64,000 bases of DNA from Gammaproteobacteria bacterium (GCA_029880855.1 JAOUNS010000014.1:1-64000), one strand, 5' to 3'. Positions 43,366 to 52,687 are shown, counted from the first letter of the stretch. Numbers and translations: made by a program. The notes: generated by a model not told the origin, from the letters alone.

Positions 43366-43693
43366 TGCCCGTCCTGGTTGAACGCAATCGTAACGATGTT
43401 TGAGTTATTATTTTCATGGTTTTCAGAACAGACGATCTACGGTTAGTTTTATTCTTATTTGCTACTCTAATCCGCGCTTTTTATATCCCATGCTCTAAAC
43501 AATATTGCATGGGGCCGACGCAAATACCAGCTGTTATGTTTTGGGATATTAGCCATTAGATAATGAAGGAGTTGGTTTGACAGCGTATAGGGGAATATTG
43601 CCGGCTTAAAATCTTATCTGTATAGAATTTAAGGCAATTGGCGCAACCAATATCTTTGGTGTTCCCTTGGTATTCTTGGTAGGACTTGCCGGG
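43366..43693. other. intergenic stretch upstream of the large DUF4157 gene
   Basis: About 330 bases, AT-rich in the middle, that should hold the promoter of the 1417-residue gene. A CATGGGG..CCATGC-type dyad lies around 43488-43515. No coding frame is supported. Confidence 0.4.
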
Positions 43694-44866
43694 TTACTCG
43701 ACTGCCTTGGTAAGCTGATGTTTAAATCGCCTAATCTCTTCATCCCGTTTTTCGATGTCAGTGTAAAATGTGACCGGTGTATTGGTAAGCATTGCCGATA
43801 GTCGCTTCTTCGCTGCCTTCGTACAAAACCCTGGCGGCCTTACCGAACAGGAGCAGTTGTTTCCCCTGATATCCGGCATGGTCACGCTGATACAATAGCC
43901 CCCATAAGTTACCATTCAGCCTTGCTGTGTTTTCACGATCATAACTGGTATGTTTAAACGCATAAACATAACTTTCTGTAAGTGCCGGCAAGTTTTGTTG
44001 GTTTACCCCGCAGGAAGAGATTCATGTAACCGGTGTCTATTAAATTTTTTTCAAGGCTTTGTTGGTCTGCATGAGACTCGACTCCCGGCTGACTGCCAAC
44101 AGGAAACAAGAAATGGAACCAGGTATATATTTACCCACTTGAGAGTTTTCCAATGGCCGTTTATCTCTGAGATTAGCCATATCTGCAGGTGTGACATCTA
44201 ATGTGTTGCCAGTGAAGATTCCATCAACGACTTTTTGTTGACCGTTTCTGTTTGGCGGTGTTGCATTTCTGAGGATTTGTACCCTGGTATTGGCCGGTAT
44301 TGATATTTATTGCATCTCCGGATGTTGTCGACATGGCTCTATTAGTAGGGTCTGTATATGAGGCTGCCCCGGCAACAAATGCCTGCATAGATTGTGTCAA
44401 ACCAATTTTCTCAGCATCAACATTGTTTCATGGGGTGAATTTTAGTTTAATTTCCACACCTCTCGCACCGGCCGCAGGTGGGAACACATTACCGCGCGCA
44501 TCTCTATTCCTAATTAGACCATACTGGTCAGTATCCCAGGTTCCCCCCCATGTCGTTACGGAACGCTGAATCGCACAGGCTTGTGCGGATGAAATTATTC
44601 CCGGCCGCGATGGATTGTGCCGGTGCAGCGTTCGGCATGCCCACTACCTGATCTGCAATGCGGTCTGCTTCCTGTTCATATTAGTCATTGGGCTGACCGA
44701 TGGTGAGCTTGGCCTGCACCGGTCTGTGGCCGGAGACGATGGCAATATTGGCGAAGTGAAATCCACTGCCTGTATTCTCGCCTGATGCTGTGTTAGTACT
44801 GCTGCGGGAATAGTCCGGTTGCCAGTGCGAGCCGACGTTGGTCCAACCCATGTTACTCGCGAGCAC
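43694..44866 (-). pseudogene. broken third DUF4157-type gene
   Basis: Starting near ATG 44866 the frame reads the same leader as the two intact copies (WQPDYSRSS, FHFANIAIVSG, PVQAKLTIGQPND). It then meets TAA at 44683-44681 exactly where both relatives have the lysine codon of NDKYEQEAD. The frame continues YEQEADRIADQVVGMP and IAAGNNF. The DUF4157 core itself is missing. Further on, in shifting frames, come GTWDTDQYGLIRN, NNVDAEKIGLTQSMQAFVAGA and YAFKHTSYDRENTARLNG. The last coding traces (TPVTFYTDIEKRDEEIRRF) end at the stop at 43694. I read this as a relative decayed by nonsense, deletion and frameshift mutations. Confidence 0.75.
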
Positions 44867-44994
44867 AGGATATTCGGGGAATCACATTACGGGGTAAATT
44901 TTTCACTGATCTCATCGCCGGTTTCGTTGTCAGAGACATATTCCAGACGTGTGCAGACATGACATGTTGTTACAGGACATCATGAATTTCCGTA

Positions 44995-45396
44995 CTATTT
45001 ATTCCCCGGTATGTTCTCAGGAATAGTGCTGTTTTCTTTGCTTATGAGTTCGTTGAGTATTGACCCGCGAATATGTTTCTCAAATTCGATCCGTTCTGCC
45101 GGGCTGGAATTTTGATAAAATTTTGCAAGGTATAAACGGGCGGATGCATATTCCGGCGGTTCATCACCCTGGGTAAACCGACTGCACCGGCAATCATTGT
45201 CCGCCTCATCCAGTACTTCCAGCGCCTTTCTGTAATTATATTCAGCCGCATGGTTGTCCGCTGCCGCCACCGCCAGGTTGCATTTTTTTTGACATCGGCT
45301 GTCCATGAAGATATAAGCCAATACAGATACAGCGGCGATTGTTAATGCCAATGTAAAAAACATTATAAATAATTTCATGCTGTACTTCTGTTTCAT
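44995..45396 (-). CDS. membrane-anchored small protein in the DUF4157 region
   Basis: A 133-residue protein with one N-terminal membrane segment (LFIMFFTLALTIAAVSVLAYIFM) and a helical external part containing four cysteines (DSRCQKKC, NDCRCSR) and a TPR-like stretch (YNYRKALEVLDEA). ATG 45396 has a weak ribosome-binding site; ATG 45378 is an alternative. It lies between the broken and the metallopeptidase-type DUF4157 genes. It could be a membrane-located immunity or accessory factor; no family match. Confidence 0.55.
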   Translation of the reverse strand: MKQKYSMKLFIMFFTLALTIAAVSVLAYIFMDSRCQKKCNLAVAAADNHAAEYNYRKALEVLDEADNDCRCSRFTQGDEPPEYASARLYLAKFYQNSSPAERIEFEKHIRGSILNELISKENSTIPENIPGNK

Positions 45397-45425
45397 TGGT
45401 TATTTAATGATATTGTTTGGGTTGC

Positions 45426-45623
45426 CTAATACTTTACATCCGGTCCCTTAGGGAAAGGTTCCCTGTTAATCCATACTTTCAAAAAACGGTATAACAGGGC
45501 AAATTCACTATTTTCCATCAGGCAGGTTGAGGCAAAGTATTCACACTTTTCGGTTTTTATAATTGTTGTGTCCAGTTCATTAATGAATTCTTTTACTTCG
45601 TCAGGACCTGCCTGAGAGGTCAT
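45426..45623 (-). CDS. small unknown protein, start uncertain
   Basis: ATG 45623 has AGGA nine bases upstream and gives 65 residues (MTSQAGPDEVKEFINELD start). The same frame stays open upstream to 45734, just past the stop of the previous gene, and that extension (KQARKFLFDNTKHHPILLGYVAIGIF) looks protein-like. It carries no ATG, GTG or TTG. Either translation starts at 45623 and the extension is accidental, or the true start was lost through a one-base change in the A6 run at 45730-45735. Two cysteines; no family recognised. Confidence 0.5.
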   Translation of the reverse strand: MTSQAGPDEVKEFINELDTTIIKTEKCEYFASTCLMENSEFALLYRFLKVWINREPFPKGPDVKY

Positions 45624-45726
45624 TTTAAAAATTCCTATGGCAACATAGCCAAGGAGTATCGGGTGATGTTTTGTATTGTCAAATAGAAATTTTCTTGCCT
45701 GTTTGATTTCTGCGCTCGTTGTTTGT

Positions 45727-46305
45727 TTATTTTTTCATAGCAAAAGGAACAAAGTCTGAGACAAGTTTATGAGCCGTTATTTCAGGATACTGCTTTGCCG
45801 CTTCTTCCGGATCATAAACAATCCGAATTTCCAGATTCCCTTCCGGAATTACATACCATTCAAGAAGATGAAATTCTGTGTGTATTGTTTCACCTGGCTT
45901 AAGTTCTTTTGCATGACTGAAGTGAAAAGGTTCACGGTCATAAAGTTGACTGCGTTTGCCAACGATATTGCCTGTCGCCCGATCACGGATGATGGCATAG
46001 ATTTCACGTTCGTCGCTGTCTTCATAGCCTATAGCCAGGCGAGCGGCAACTTTGCGCGGTGTCGTGCCGGTATTTGTCAGGCTTACTTTTACAATGTCGC
46101 TCTTGAGAAGACCACCGGGTAAAGTGTCCAGAGTTACCGTCACAAGCATGCTTGTTTTTTGCAGCGAAGAGTTTCCCGTATTCATGGCAGTTTGTCTCTT
46201 TTCGAATTCACTTGAGTCGCAGCCTTGTACGATAAAGGTACAGCAGAGCATGAGCAACAGGATTTTCAAAAATCGCAAGTGATTACGGTAATACAACAGC
46301 GACAT
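45727..46305 (-). CDS. lipoprotein in the DUF4157 region
   Basis: The 192-residue protein has a signal sequence with lipobox VQGC (LLLMLCCTFIVQGC) and a beta-sandwich-like mature part (SMLVTVTLDTLPGGLLKSDIVKVSLTNTG, IEFHLLEWYVIPEGNLEIRIVY type strands). The start ATG at 46305 lies inside the last codons of the metallopeptidase-type DUF4157 gene, so the two are translationally linked. A lipoprotein tied to a toxin gene in this way could protect the cell envelope from it; that is inference. Confidence 0.6.
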   Translation of the reverse strand: MSLLYYRNHLRFLKILLLMLCCTFIVQGCDSSEFEKRQTAMNTGNSSLQKTSMLVTVTLDTLPGGLLKSDIVKVSLTNTGTTPRKVAARLAIGYEDSDEREIYAIIRDRATGNIVGKRSQLYDREPFHFSHAKELKPGETIHTEFHLLEWYVIPEGNLEIRIVYDPEEAAKQYPEITAHKLVSDFVPFAMKK

Positions 46306-48463
46306 AATTGGCTCGCAAGGCGGCATTGGCAGCCCGTTGCGCTGCTGTGCCTGCATCTATCCGCCGCAATACTTTACGCCGCACGGCGATAAATTTACTC
46401 TTGAAGGTGCGGCGGTCAGCCAGGGGCATGAGGTTCCAGTTATTTAGCGCACGGGTCGCATCATTGATGAATGCATCATGGTGTGGATTAACCGGGTCCA
46501 AGGGTTCTTCCGGCATACCCACGCTCAGAATTTCAACCGCTTCACCAAGGAACTCGTGGGTGTTGGCGGATACGATACCCTGTTTTAAACGGCGTACATG
46601 TTCCAGCTCATGTGCGATATTATGAACAGCGCCTGAAAACGGCAAGGTCAGTGCGTTGGGGCCAACCCGTACTCTCACCGGTTCGCTGGGACGATAATCT
46701 GTCGAGGCCAGTGCCGTAACGGTCGGATCGTAATAAACGGAGAGCAGGTTTCCATCATCTCTCATGTTAAAGTAGTCAACCAGCAATCTTAACGCTGAGT
46801 TTGGATTACCCCGGGCAATCATTTGAGTATAAAAATTCTCGGTGGTGACAATACCCACCTTGCCGTCAACGCCGATTCCTGCAGTATGTTGCGCCTCGGC
46901 GATAAACTGGACAGTGGTGGTATCAACGACACCGGTAACAGGGGCGCCAACCAAACCCTGTATCGCCCGAACAGATCGCTGGTCAGTATATTTTGCCCTG
47001 GTATATGCCACTGCACTTCTTGCTTGAGCCGTACTCAAGCGAGCGGGTGTTGCCCCTGCCGGTCCTCTTGCAGGTGCGACACGTCCCAACTCTCTTTGTA
47101 TGGTATCCCGGAGTAGTGTGGCGCTGGCAAAAGCAGGATCGCCTATTTCAATTACTCTCAGGTTTCCCTCTTCAAAGGTCGTTGAACCGGGAGAAAAGAT
47201 TGGTGTAGGCACCATCCCAACCATCCTGATACCTTCAAAGGTGCTGGCGCCGGTGCGATGTCTGACAGTAAGCGTATCGGTAGTCGTGTTGAGGTTGTAA
47301 AAATCAATGACCAGTTGAATACCATGCTCAGGTCGGGAAGTGGCCAGGCTATCCGTTATCAGTCGATCCAGGCCGGCCTGGTTTATAATTCCATTGTCAG
47401 TCAATCCCCTGGCTGTTTGCCAGTCGGAAATTGCCCGCACCGTTTGGGGACCGATTACACCATCCCGATCAGCCGCAGGAACACCGGTGATCGTTTGCAA
47501 AACGCGTATTGTGAGGCTCTCGAAAAGCGCCCGACCCGATGCAACTGCTGCGGTTTCTTCTGCCGGTGTGAGCGCCCGTCGTTGCATGGACTTGTCTGAT
47601 GCCGGTGTGAATTTCAGTGAAGAAGCAGTGGATTGTGTGGATTTTGGGTTACGTTGATTGGCATGGGCCAATCCTGCTCCGTTTTGCTGTACCGTATGGG
47701 TCAACTCATGGGCCAATAATCTTCTGCCGTTGATGCTGTTCGGTTGATACTGACCGGCACCGAAAGCGATATCGCTGCCGACAGTAAAGGCCCGTGCGTT
47801 GATCTGTCTGGTCAGTTGTGCGGCATGGTCACCGGTATGCACCCGCACCTGACTGAAATCCTGTCCGAAGCGGGGTTCCATAAAGTGACGAGTCTCTGCT
47901 GCGAGTGGTTCACCCCGCCCGCGCAGGGCGTTGATCCCGGCGCTTATCCCGGGGGCGGTTGTTGCGGAAGCGCCGGGCATACTGTCAGCCTGAAGTGTTT
48001 CTTCCTCTTCTTCTTCCTCTTCATTCCCCATTTGCCGTTGTATCAACGGTTTGGTCTGCAGGGTTTCTTCTTCCTCGTCTTCCTTGTTCTCCTGACGCTG
48101 GATGAAATTATTCCCGGCCGCGGCGGGTTGTGCCGGCGCGGTATCAGGCATCCCCACTACCTGTTCTGCAATCCGATCCGCCTCCTGCTCATATTTATCG
48201 TTGGGTTGACCAATGGTGAGTTTGGCCTGAACAGGGTTGTTGGGGGATACGATGGCAATATTGGCGAAGTTGAATCCTCTGCCTGTGTGACCACTCTGTG
48301 AAATGTTCCTGCTCTGGCGGGAATAGTCCGGTTGCCAAGTTGATGCTTGCAGGGGACGGGTGGCGGTGTTGGCTAAAGTCCTCTGTTGATCCGGTAAACC
48401 GGCCTGTCGGGCGGATGAATCAGTTGGCTGTTGATTCAGTCGTCTTGATGTTTTCGCTCGCAT
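46283..48463 (-). CDS. DUF4157 (eCIS core) protein with metallopeptidase-like C-terminus
   Basis: The 726-residue protein has the leader FNFANIAIVS...VQAKLTIGQPNDKYEQEAD (about 64-95), acidic EEEEE linkers, a DUF4157 domain (about 170-262, HELTH near 251), then two copies of a peptidoglycan-binding-like unit (GVIGPQTVRAISDWQTARGL near 335 and GVDGKVGIVTTENFYTQMI near 530), each followed by an (I/L)xxLVxDxxN strand block. It ends in a domain with NIAHELEHVRR (HExxH near 617) and EFLGEAVEIL about 19 residues later, a gluzincin-like zinc site. It probably acts as a peptidase effector, possibly on the cell wall. It is the first gene of a unit with the lipoprotein gene. Confidence 0.85.
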   Translation of the reverse strand: MRAKTSRRLNQQPTDSSARQAGLPDQQRTLANTATRPLQASTWQPDYSRQSRNISQSGHTGRGFNFANIAIVSPNNPVQAKLTIGQPNDKYEQEADRIAEQVVGMPDTAPAQPAAAGNNFIQRQENKEDEEEETLQTKPLIQRQMGNEEEEEEEETLQADSMPGASATTAPGISAGINALRGRGEPLAAETRHFMEPRFGQDFSQVRVHTGDHAAQLTRQINARAFTVGSDIAFGAGQYQPNSINGRRLLAHELTHTVQQNGAGLAHANQRNPKSTQSTASSLKFTPASDKSMQRRALTPAEETAAVASGRALFESLTIRVLQTITGVPAADRDGVIGPQTVRAISDWQTARGLTDNGIINQAGLDRLITDSLATSRPEHGIQLVIDFYNLNTTTDTLTVRHRTGASTFEGIRMVGMVPTPIFSPGSTTFEEGNLRVIEIGDPAFASATLLRDTIQRELGRVAPARGPAGATPARLSTAQARSAVAYTRAKYTDQRSVRAIQGLVGAPVTGVVDTTTVQFIAEAQHTAGIGVDGKVGIVTTENFYTQMIARGNPNSALRLLVDYFNMRDDGNLLSVYYDPTVTALASTDYRPSEPVRVRVGPNALTLPFSGAVHNIAHELEHVRRLKQGIVSANTHEFLGEAVEILSVGMPEEPLDPVNPHHDAFINDATRALNNWNLMPLADRRTFKSKFIAVRRKVLRRIDAGTAAQRAANAALRANYVAVVLP

Positions 48464-48565
48464 AAACCAAATCCCTGAGATTATGAGAAACCAAAACCAG
48501 ACTCAGCATGAAAAGATGTGCCGAACATCGTGCCGGTTAAACAGATGGAAAGAGAAATTTAACTA

Positions 48566-48705
48566 GAACCCATCTCAAAATTATTGCGCTTGGCGATACG
48601 GCGTTAATAATGAACTCAAAATGCTCATTTACTGCGTGTAAACTCCGCTTTTTCGCTCATTATTGCCTTGTCTTACCTGCGCTCATGACATTTTGAGATG
48701 GGTTC
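48566..48705. mobile_element. MITE-like element with 16-bp terminal inverted repeats
   Basis: Perfect inverted ends GAACCCATCTCAAAAT (48566-48581) and ATTTTGAGATGGGTTC (48690-48705) bound a 140-base segment without a transposase. It lies 103 bases upstream of the metallopeptidase-type DUF4157 gene, at the boundary with core genes. Flanking target duplications are not clear. Confidence 0.6.
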
Positions 48706-48819
48706 CAGTCTTTTTCTTCTTTAAAGCTACGCCGAACACGCAGTGAATTCAAGTTGTTATCCCTGCGCAGTATGTAAGGCTTATATATGTGTGTAGAACA
48801 TTTTGTAGATGTGGTTTGC

Positions 48820-49551
48820 TTATCCCAAATCCCCCCACCGAAATTGCACCGCAGTGAGTGCGGCGATCACCGCTGTTTCGGTGCGCAGAATGCGCGGGCC
48901 GAGGCGTACCCCCTGAAAGCCGTATTGTTTTGCCTGTGCGATCTCCTCATCACTCAAGCCTCCTTCGGGACCGATGTAGAGACTGAGGGTACCGGTAGGT
49001 GTCGGGATTGACCCGAGCGATATCTCCGCCTGCGGGTCGAGGGTGAGTTTCAGTTGTTCCTGGTTTGTGCGCAGCCAGTCATCACTATTAATAATGGTGT
49101 GGAGGAGAGGCAGGCGGTTGCGGCCGCACTGTTCGCAGGCGCTGATGATGATCCCCTGCCAGTGTTCCAGTCGCTTTTCGGCGCGGGCGGGATCCAGCTT
49201 GACCATGGAATAACGGGTAAACAGGGGAGTGATGGCGGTGACCCCCAGTTCCACTGCTTTTTGGATGGCGATGTCCATGCGCTCACCCTTGGAAATGCCC
49301 AGTCCCAGATGGACAGCCAGAGGCGATTCGGGTGACTCGGCAATGGCCGCGCCAAGCTCAACAACCACACTTTTTTTATCGGCCTTACTCAGGACAGCGT
49401 GACAGACATGTCCCTGTCCGTCGAACACAACCAGCGGGTGTGGCGGTTGCAGTCGCAGTACCTGGACCAAGTGGCGAGCCGACCGCTGATCCAGTTCGAG
49501 TTGTCGGCCGGGGTTCAATTCTGCCGGTTGGTAAATCCGCGTAATGCGCAT
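48820..49551 (-). CDS. rsmE: 16S rRNA (uracil(1498)-N3)-methyltransferase
   Basis: This SPOUT-class enzyme methylates U1498 of 16S rRNA using S-adenosylmethionine. The 243-residue protein starts MRITRIYQPAEL and shows the RsmE blocks LHLGLGISKGERMDIAIQKAVELGV, CEQCGRNRLP, LYIGPEGGLSDEEI and LGPRILRTETA, which form the trefoil-knot cofactor site. ATG 49551 has AGGAG five bases upstream; longer frames have no such site. Monocistronic, divergent from the HD-GYP-like gene. Confidence 0.94.
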   Translation of the reverse strand: MRITRIYQPAELNPGRQLELDQRSARHLVQVLRLQPPHPLVVFDGQGHVCHAVLSKADKKSVVVELGAAIAESPESPLAVHLGLGISKGERMDIAIQKAVELGVTAITPLFTRYSMVKLDPARAEKRLEHWQGIIISACEQCGRNRLPLLHTIINSDDWLRTNQEQLKLTLDPQAEISLGSIPTPTGTLSLYIGPEGGLSDEEIAQAKQYGFQGVRLGPRILRTETAVIAALTAVQFRWGDLG

Positions 49552-49734
49552 GGGACTCCTGTGGGGTGGTTGATTTATGTGCAAGTACTTGATTTTACAC
49601 GAGCCGATTTCCGCCTGTCCTGTGGAAACCAGCGGCAAGCAGGCTGATTTTACCTCTATTTTAGGGGTGGGCCGTTAAAGTCCGGCGGGTTTTTATCCGA
49701 AGTAATACTGATAGTTATGCAGGGAAAATCCAGT

Positions 49735-50838
49735 ATGAAACAACGCGTCAAAATTGCCATGAGTGAGCTGGTGGTCGGTGAGGAATTACCGTGGTCAATT
49801 TATGATCACGAAGGCAAGCTGTTGTTGAGCGAAGGCCAGATTATCGAAGATCGGGAGCGCCTGGATTCCCTGTCCAAACACGGCCTGTTTCGTCTGGTGG
49901 CCGGCAATAATGACACGCAAGTAAACAGCCCGTTTACGGCGGTGGTGGATTATCTGCAACGTCTGGCGAAAATTTTTGATGCCCTGGAATCCAATGACAA
50001 GAGGGCCAGGGAGATGTCGGAGCAACTGGCGCAGGATATCTACAGTCTATGCGAGTCAGAGTCAGATGCGGCCATTGCACTGGTGCATTTACCAAACCGG
50101 TTTGATCCCAGCATGTTTCAGCCGGTGCAGTGCGCCATCCTGTGTTATCTCATGACCGGTTCCCAGGATTTCACCCCCCATGAACGGGTGATGATCATTG
50201 CCGCTGCCCTGACCAGTAATATTGGTATGCGCGGTCTGCTGGAACAGGTGAAGGTTCAGGACACTCCCTTGTCCGCCACTCAACGTCGTATTATTGCCCA
50301 GCATCCGCAAAAAGGCGCAAAGATGTTGATCGATATCGGGGTGAAAGACGCGGTGTGGGTCAAGACCGTGTTACAACACCACGAATTGAATGACGGGAAT
50401 GGTTATCCCGGTCGGTTACAGCGTAACGAGATCATTCGCGGCGCAAAGATTCTCGCTATTGCCGAACGCTACAGTATTTTGATTACGAAGCATGACAAGA
50501 ACCTGCCTATCTCGATCAATGATGCGTTAAAAGGCTTTTTTGTTGATCAGGGGACAAAATATGAGAAGAAATACTGTCTGACTCTGGTGATGGAGCTTAC
50601 TGTTTTCCCGCCGGGCAGTTTCGTCAGATTGATTAATGGTGAAACAGCCATCGTGATCAAGCGTGATGTGAGCAAAACCACGCCGCCCCTGGTTAAAGCC
50701 GTGCTGGATGCCGATAATGAGATACTGCCGGAACCCGCGTTACGGGATCTGACACAGCCGGAAAACGACATCATGGAAGTTTGTCTGTTCCGGGATCGGG
50801 GCAATCTGGATTACAACCGGATTTGGGGTTATATCTAG
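49735..50838 (+). CDS. degenerate HD-GYP-type protein
   Basis: The 367-residue protein has an N-terminal PilZ-like or DUF3391-like strand region and a C-terminal HD-GYP fold. Of the family motifs, HPQKGAKML and HHELNDGNGYPGRL are clear, but the HD pair expected at the first metal-binding helix is replaced (AAALTSNIGM where LLHDIGK is usual). The second half contains FFVDQGTKYEKKYCL and PPGSFVRLINGE as in cyclic-di-GMP phosphodiesterases. It is therefore likely to bind cyclic-di-GMP or a partner without hydrolysing it. ATG 49735 with AGGGAAA is preferred over 49717. Single gene. Confidence 0.8.
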   Translation: MKQRVKIAMSELVVGEELPWSIYDHEGKLLLSEGQIIEDRERLDSLSKHGLFRLVAGNNDTQVNSPFTAVVDYLQRLAKIFDALESNDKRAREMSEQLAQDIYSLCESESDAAIALVHLPNRFDPSMFQPVQCAILCYLMTGSQDFTPHERVMIIAAALTSNIGMRGLLEQVKVQDTPLSATQRRIIAQHPQKGAKMLIDIGVKDAVWVKTVLQHHELNDGNGYPGRLQRNEIIRGAKILAIAERYSILITKHDKNLPISINDALKGFFVDQGTKYEKKYCLTLVMELTVFPPGSFVRLINGETAIVIKRDVSKTTPPLVKAVLDADNEILPEPALRDLTQPENDIMEVCLFRDRGNLDYNRIWGYI

Positions 50839-50883
50839 CCCATTGAACGTATACCGGCAGTGCAAGTCAGCCGGGATACTTCG

Positions 50884-52563
50884 TTATTTATTGTATTTTC
50901 CTCCACGGTGTTTTTCACCATGTTCGGCGTGCATATTCAGCAGAATATCCTGCTTTGGATCATAGACACGGGTCTGAATTTCCATAAAACCCAACACGGT
51001 GTGAAAGACATTGTCATGTGAAAAGTGTTCACCGGCACGTCGCTTGATGCCTTCTTTATCGATATCCTCTGTCATACCTTCTCCAAGCCACAGTATGGCA
51101 GGGACGTGCAGCTGTGTATTCGGAGCAATAAGATAGGGGAAACCATGCAGGTACAAACCGTTTTCACCAAGTGACTCACCATGATCGCTGATATAAAACA
51201 TGGCGGTCTCGAATGTTTTTGAGTTGGCCTTCAGCAGTTTGATGACCTGGGCAAGGAAATAATCGGTATATAAAATGGCATTGTCGTAAGCATTGTTAAT
51301 CTGCTCCGAGCTGCAATCCTTTAATTCATTGGTCGTGCATACCGGTGTAAAGCGTTCATAGGATTTCGGATATCGCTTGTAGTAGGCCGGACCGTGGTTG
51401 CCGAACTGGTGCAGGACGATAAAGATATCCCCGGTGGGATGTTTATTTATCCATGCCTGCAGGTTGGCCAGCATGCCTTCATCCCGGCACTCGATATCAC
51501 AGATCGGGTTGACTTCAGGCGTTCTGAAGTCCTCATACGGTACGCGTAGCGCGACACCTTTAGAATCAGAGTTGTTGTCCCGCCACAGGATATGCACCCC
51601 GGCGCGTTTTAAAATATCCAGCAGGTTTTCTGTTGAAGCCGCTTTTTCATTACTGTACTCAGTGCCGTGGAAAAAGGAAAACATACACGGTACAGAAATG
51701 GCGGTTGAGGTGCCGCAGGCATAGACATTGGAAAAATTGATAATGTCTTCTTTTTTCAGCAACGGGTTGGTTTCTCTGTGATAACCGTTAAGAGAAAAAC
51801 GATCGGCGCGGGCTGTTTCTCCCAGCACCATAATAATCAATTCCCGATCATGATCTTCAGGAGATATCTTTGCATCATCGCCGACCACCGTCAGGGTTTT
51901 CTGAGTTTGGCCGCTTGAACTGTTGAGGTACTTCCCGGTGGAGTAGATGTAATAAACCGGGTTGGCGTAAAACGAGATGGCGCGGTGTTCGCGGAAAAAA
52001 GAGGCGTAGTATTTACTGAACAACAAAGGGACAACCACCAGGATCATCATCGTGACCAGCAGCAATTTGCCCCGTTCCAGCAGTTCGGCCTTGAGTGTGC
52101 CGTGTTCGATTTTCAGTTTATAGATCAGGGCGGCGGGCAGGATGCCCAGCAAAAACAGGTAGACCAGTTGCTTCAGGCTCAACAGGTCGGTCATTTCACC
52201 CGGATCAGTATTGACCATATTCTGGATCATGGTGTGGTCAAACACATTGTTATAGGTGTCCATGAAATAGGCGGCCGGCGCGGATGCGATCAGGATCACG
52301 ATCAGCACAGGTTTAATCGTGTGCCGGAAGCAGACCAGACCCAGCAGGAAGGTGGTTACCGCCGTTTCAAAGATCAGTAATGAGAAAAGAAACAGCCGGT
52401 TACCGTCACCGGGTGGATAGTAGTCAAAGGCATGACCGAAGAAGCTGAAATTGCCTAACAGGCTGATAAAGATCGCTGTGCTGACAAGCAGGCGTGATGA
52501 TGATACTGCGCCGCCGGTTGCTTGCCGGAGGCTATGTAAAAAGAGAGTAAACCTGGTGTGCAT
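50884..52563 (-). CDS. eptA: lipid A phosphoethanolamine transferase
   Basis: The 559-residue inner-membrane enzyme adds phosphoethanolamine to lipid A. Five N-terminal membrane helices (to about residue 190) precede a sulfatase-fold periplasmic domain with MVLGETARADRFSLNGY (metal site), CGTSTAISVPCMFS with the nucleophilic threonine, NNSDSKG, and SDHGESLGENGLYLHG. Cysteines for disulfides are present (CDIEC). The length and motifs match the EptA family, which also includes plasmid MCR proteins; this looks like a chromosomal intrinsic copy. It is convergent with the HD-GYP-like gene. Confidence 0.92.
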   Translation of the reverse strand: MHTRFTLFLHSLRQATGGAVSSSRLLVSTAIFISLLGNFSFFGHAFDYYPPGDGNRLFLFSLLIFETAVTTFLLGLVCFRHTIKPVLIVILIASAPAAYFMDTYNNVFDHTMIQNMVNTDPGEMTDLLSLKQLVYLFLLGILPAALIYKLKIEHGTLKAELLERGKLLLVTMMILVVVPLLFSKYYASFFREHRAISFYANPVYYIYSTGKYLNSSSGQTQKTLTVVGDDAKISPEDHDRELIIMVLGETARADRFSLNGYHRETNPLLKKEDIINFSNVYACGTSTAISVPCMFSFFHGTEYSNEKAASTENLLDILKRAGVHILWRDNNSDSKGVALRVPYEDFRTPEVNPICDIECRDEGMLANLQAWINKHPTGDIFIVLHQFGNHGPAYYKRYPKSYERFTPVCTTNELKDCSSEQINNAYDNAILYTDYFLAQVIKLLKANSKTFETAMFYISDHGESLGENGLYLHGFPYLIAPNTQLHVPAILWLGEGMTEDIDKEGIKRRAGEHFSHDNVFHTVLGFMEIQTRVYDPKQDILLNMHAEHGEKHRGGKYNK

Positions 52564-52687
52564 AGATCAACAACCCGGTTGGACATGTTGGGTAGTGGTA
52601 CTATATGAGTGACAGACAAGGTATTCAACCTGTCAGAAACACAATACGTATTCCTGGCGGGATAGTGGTGATGCGGGTATAAAGATT

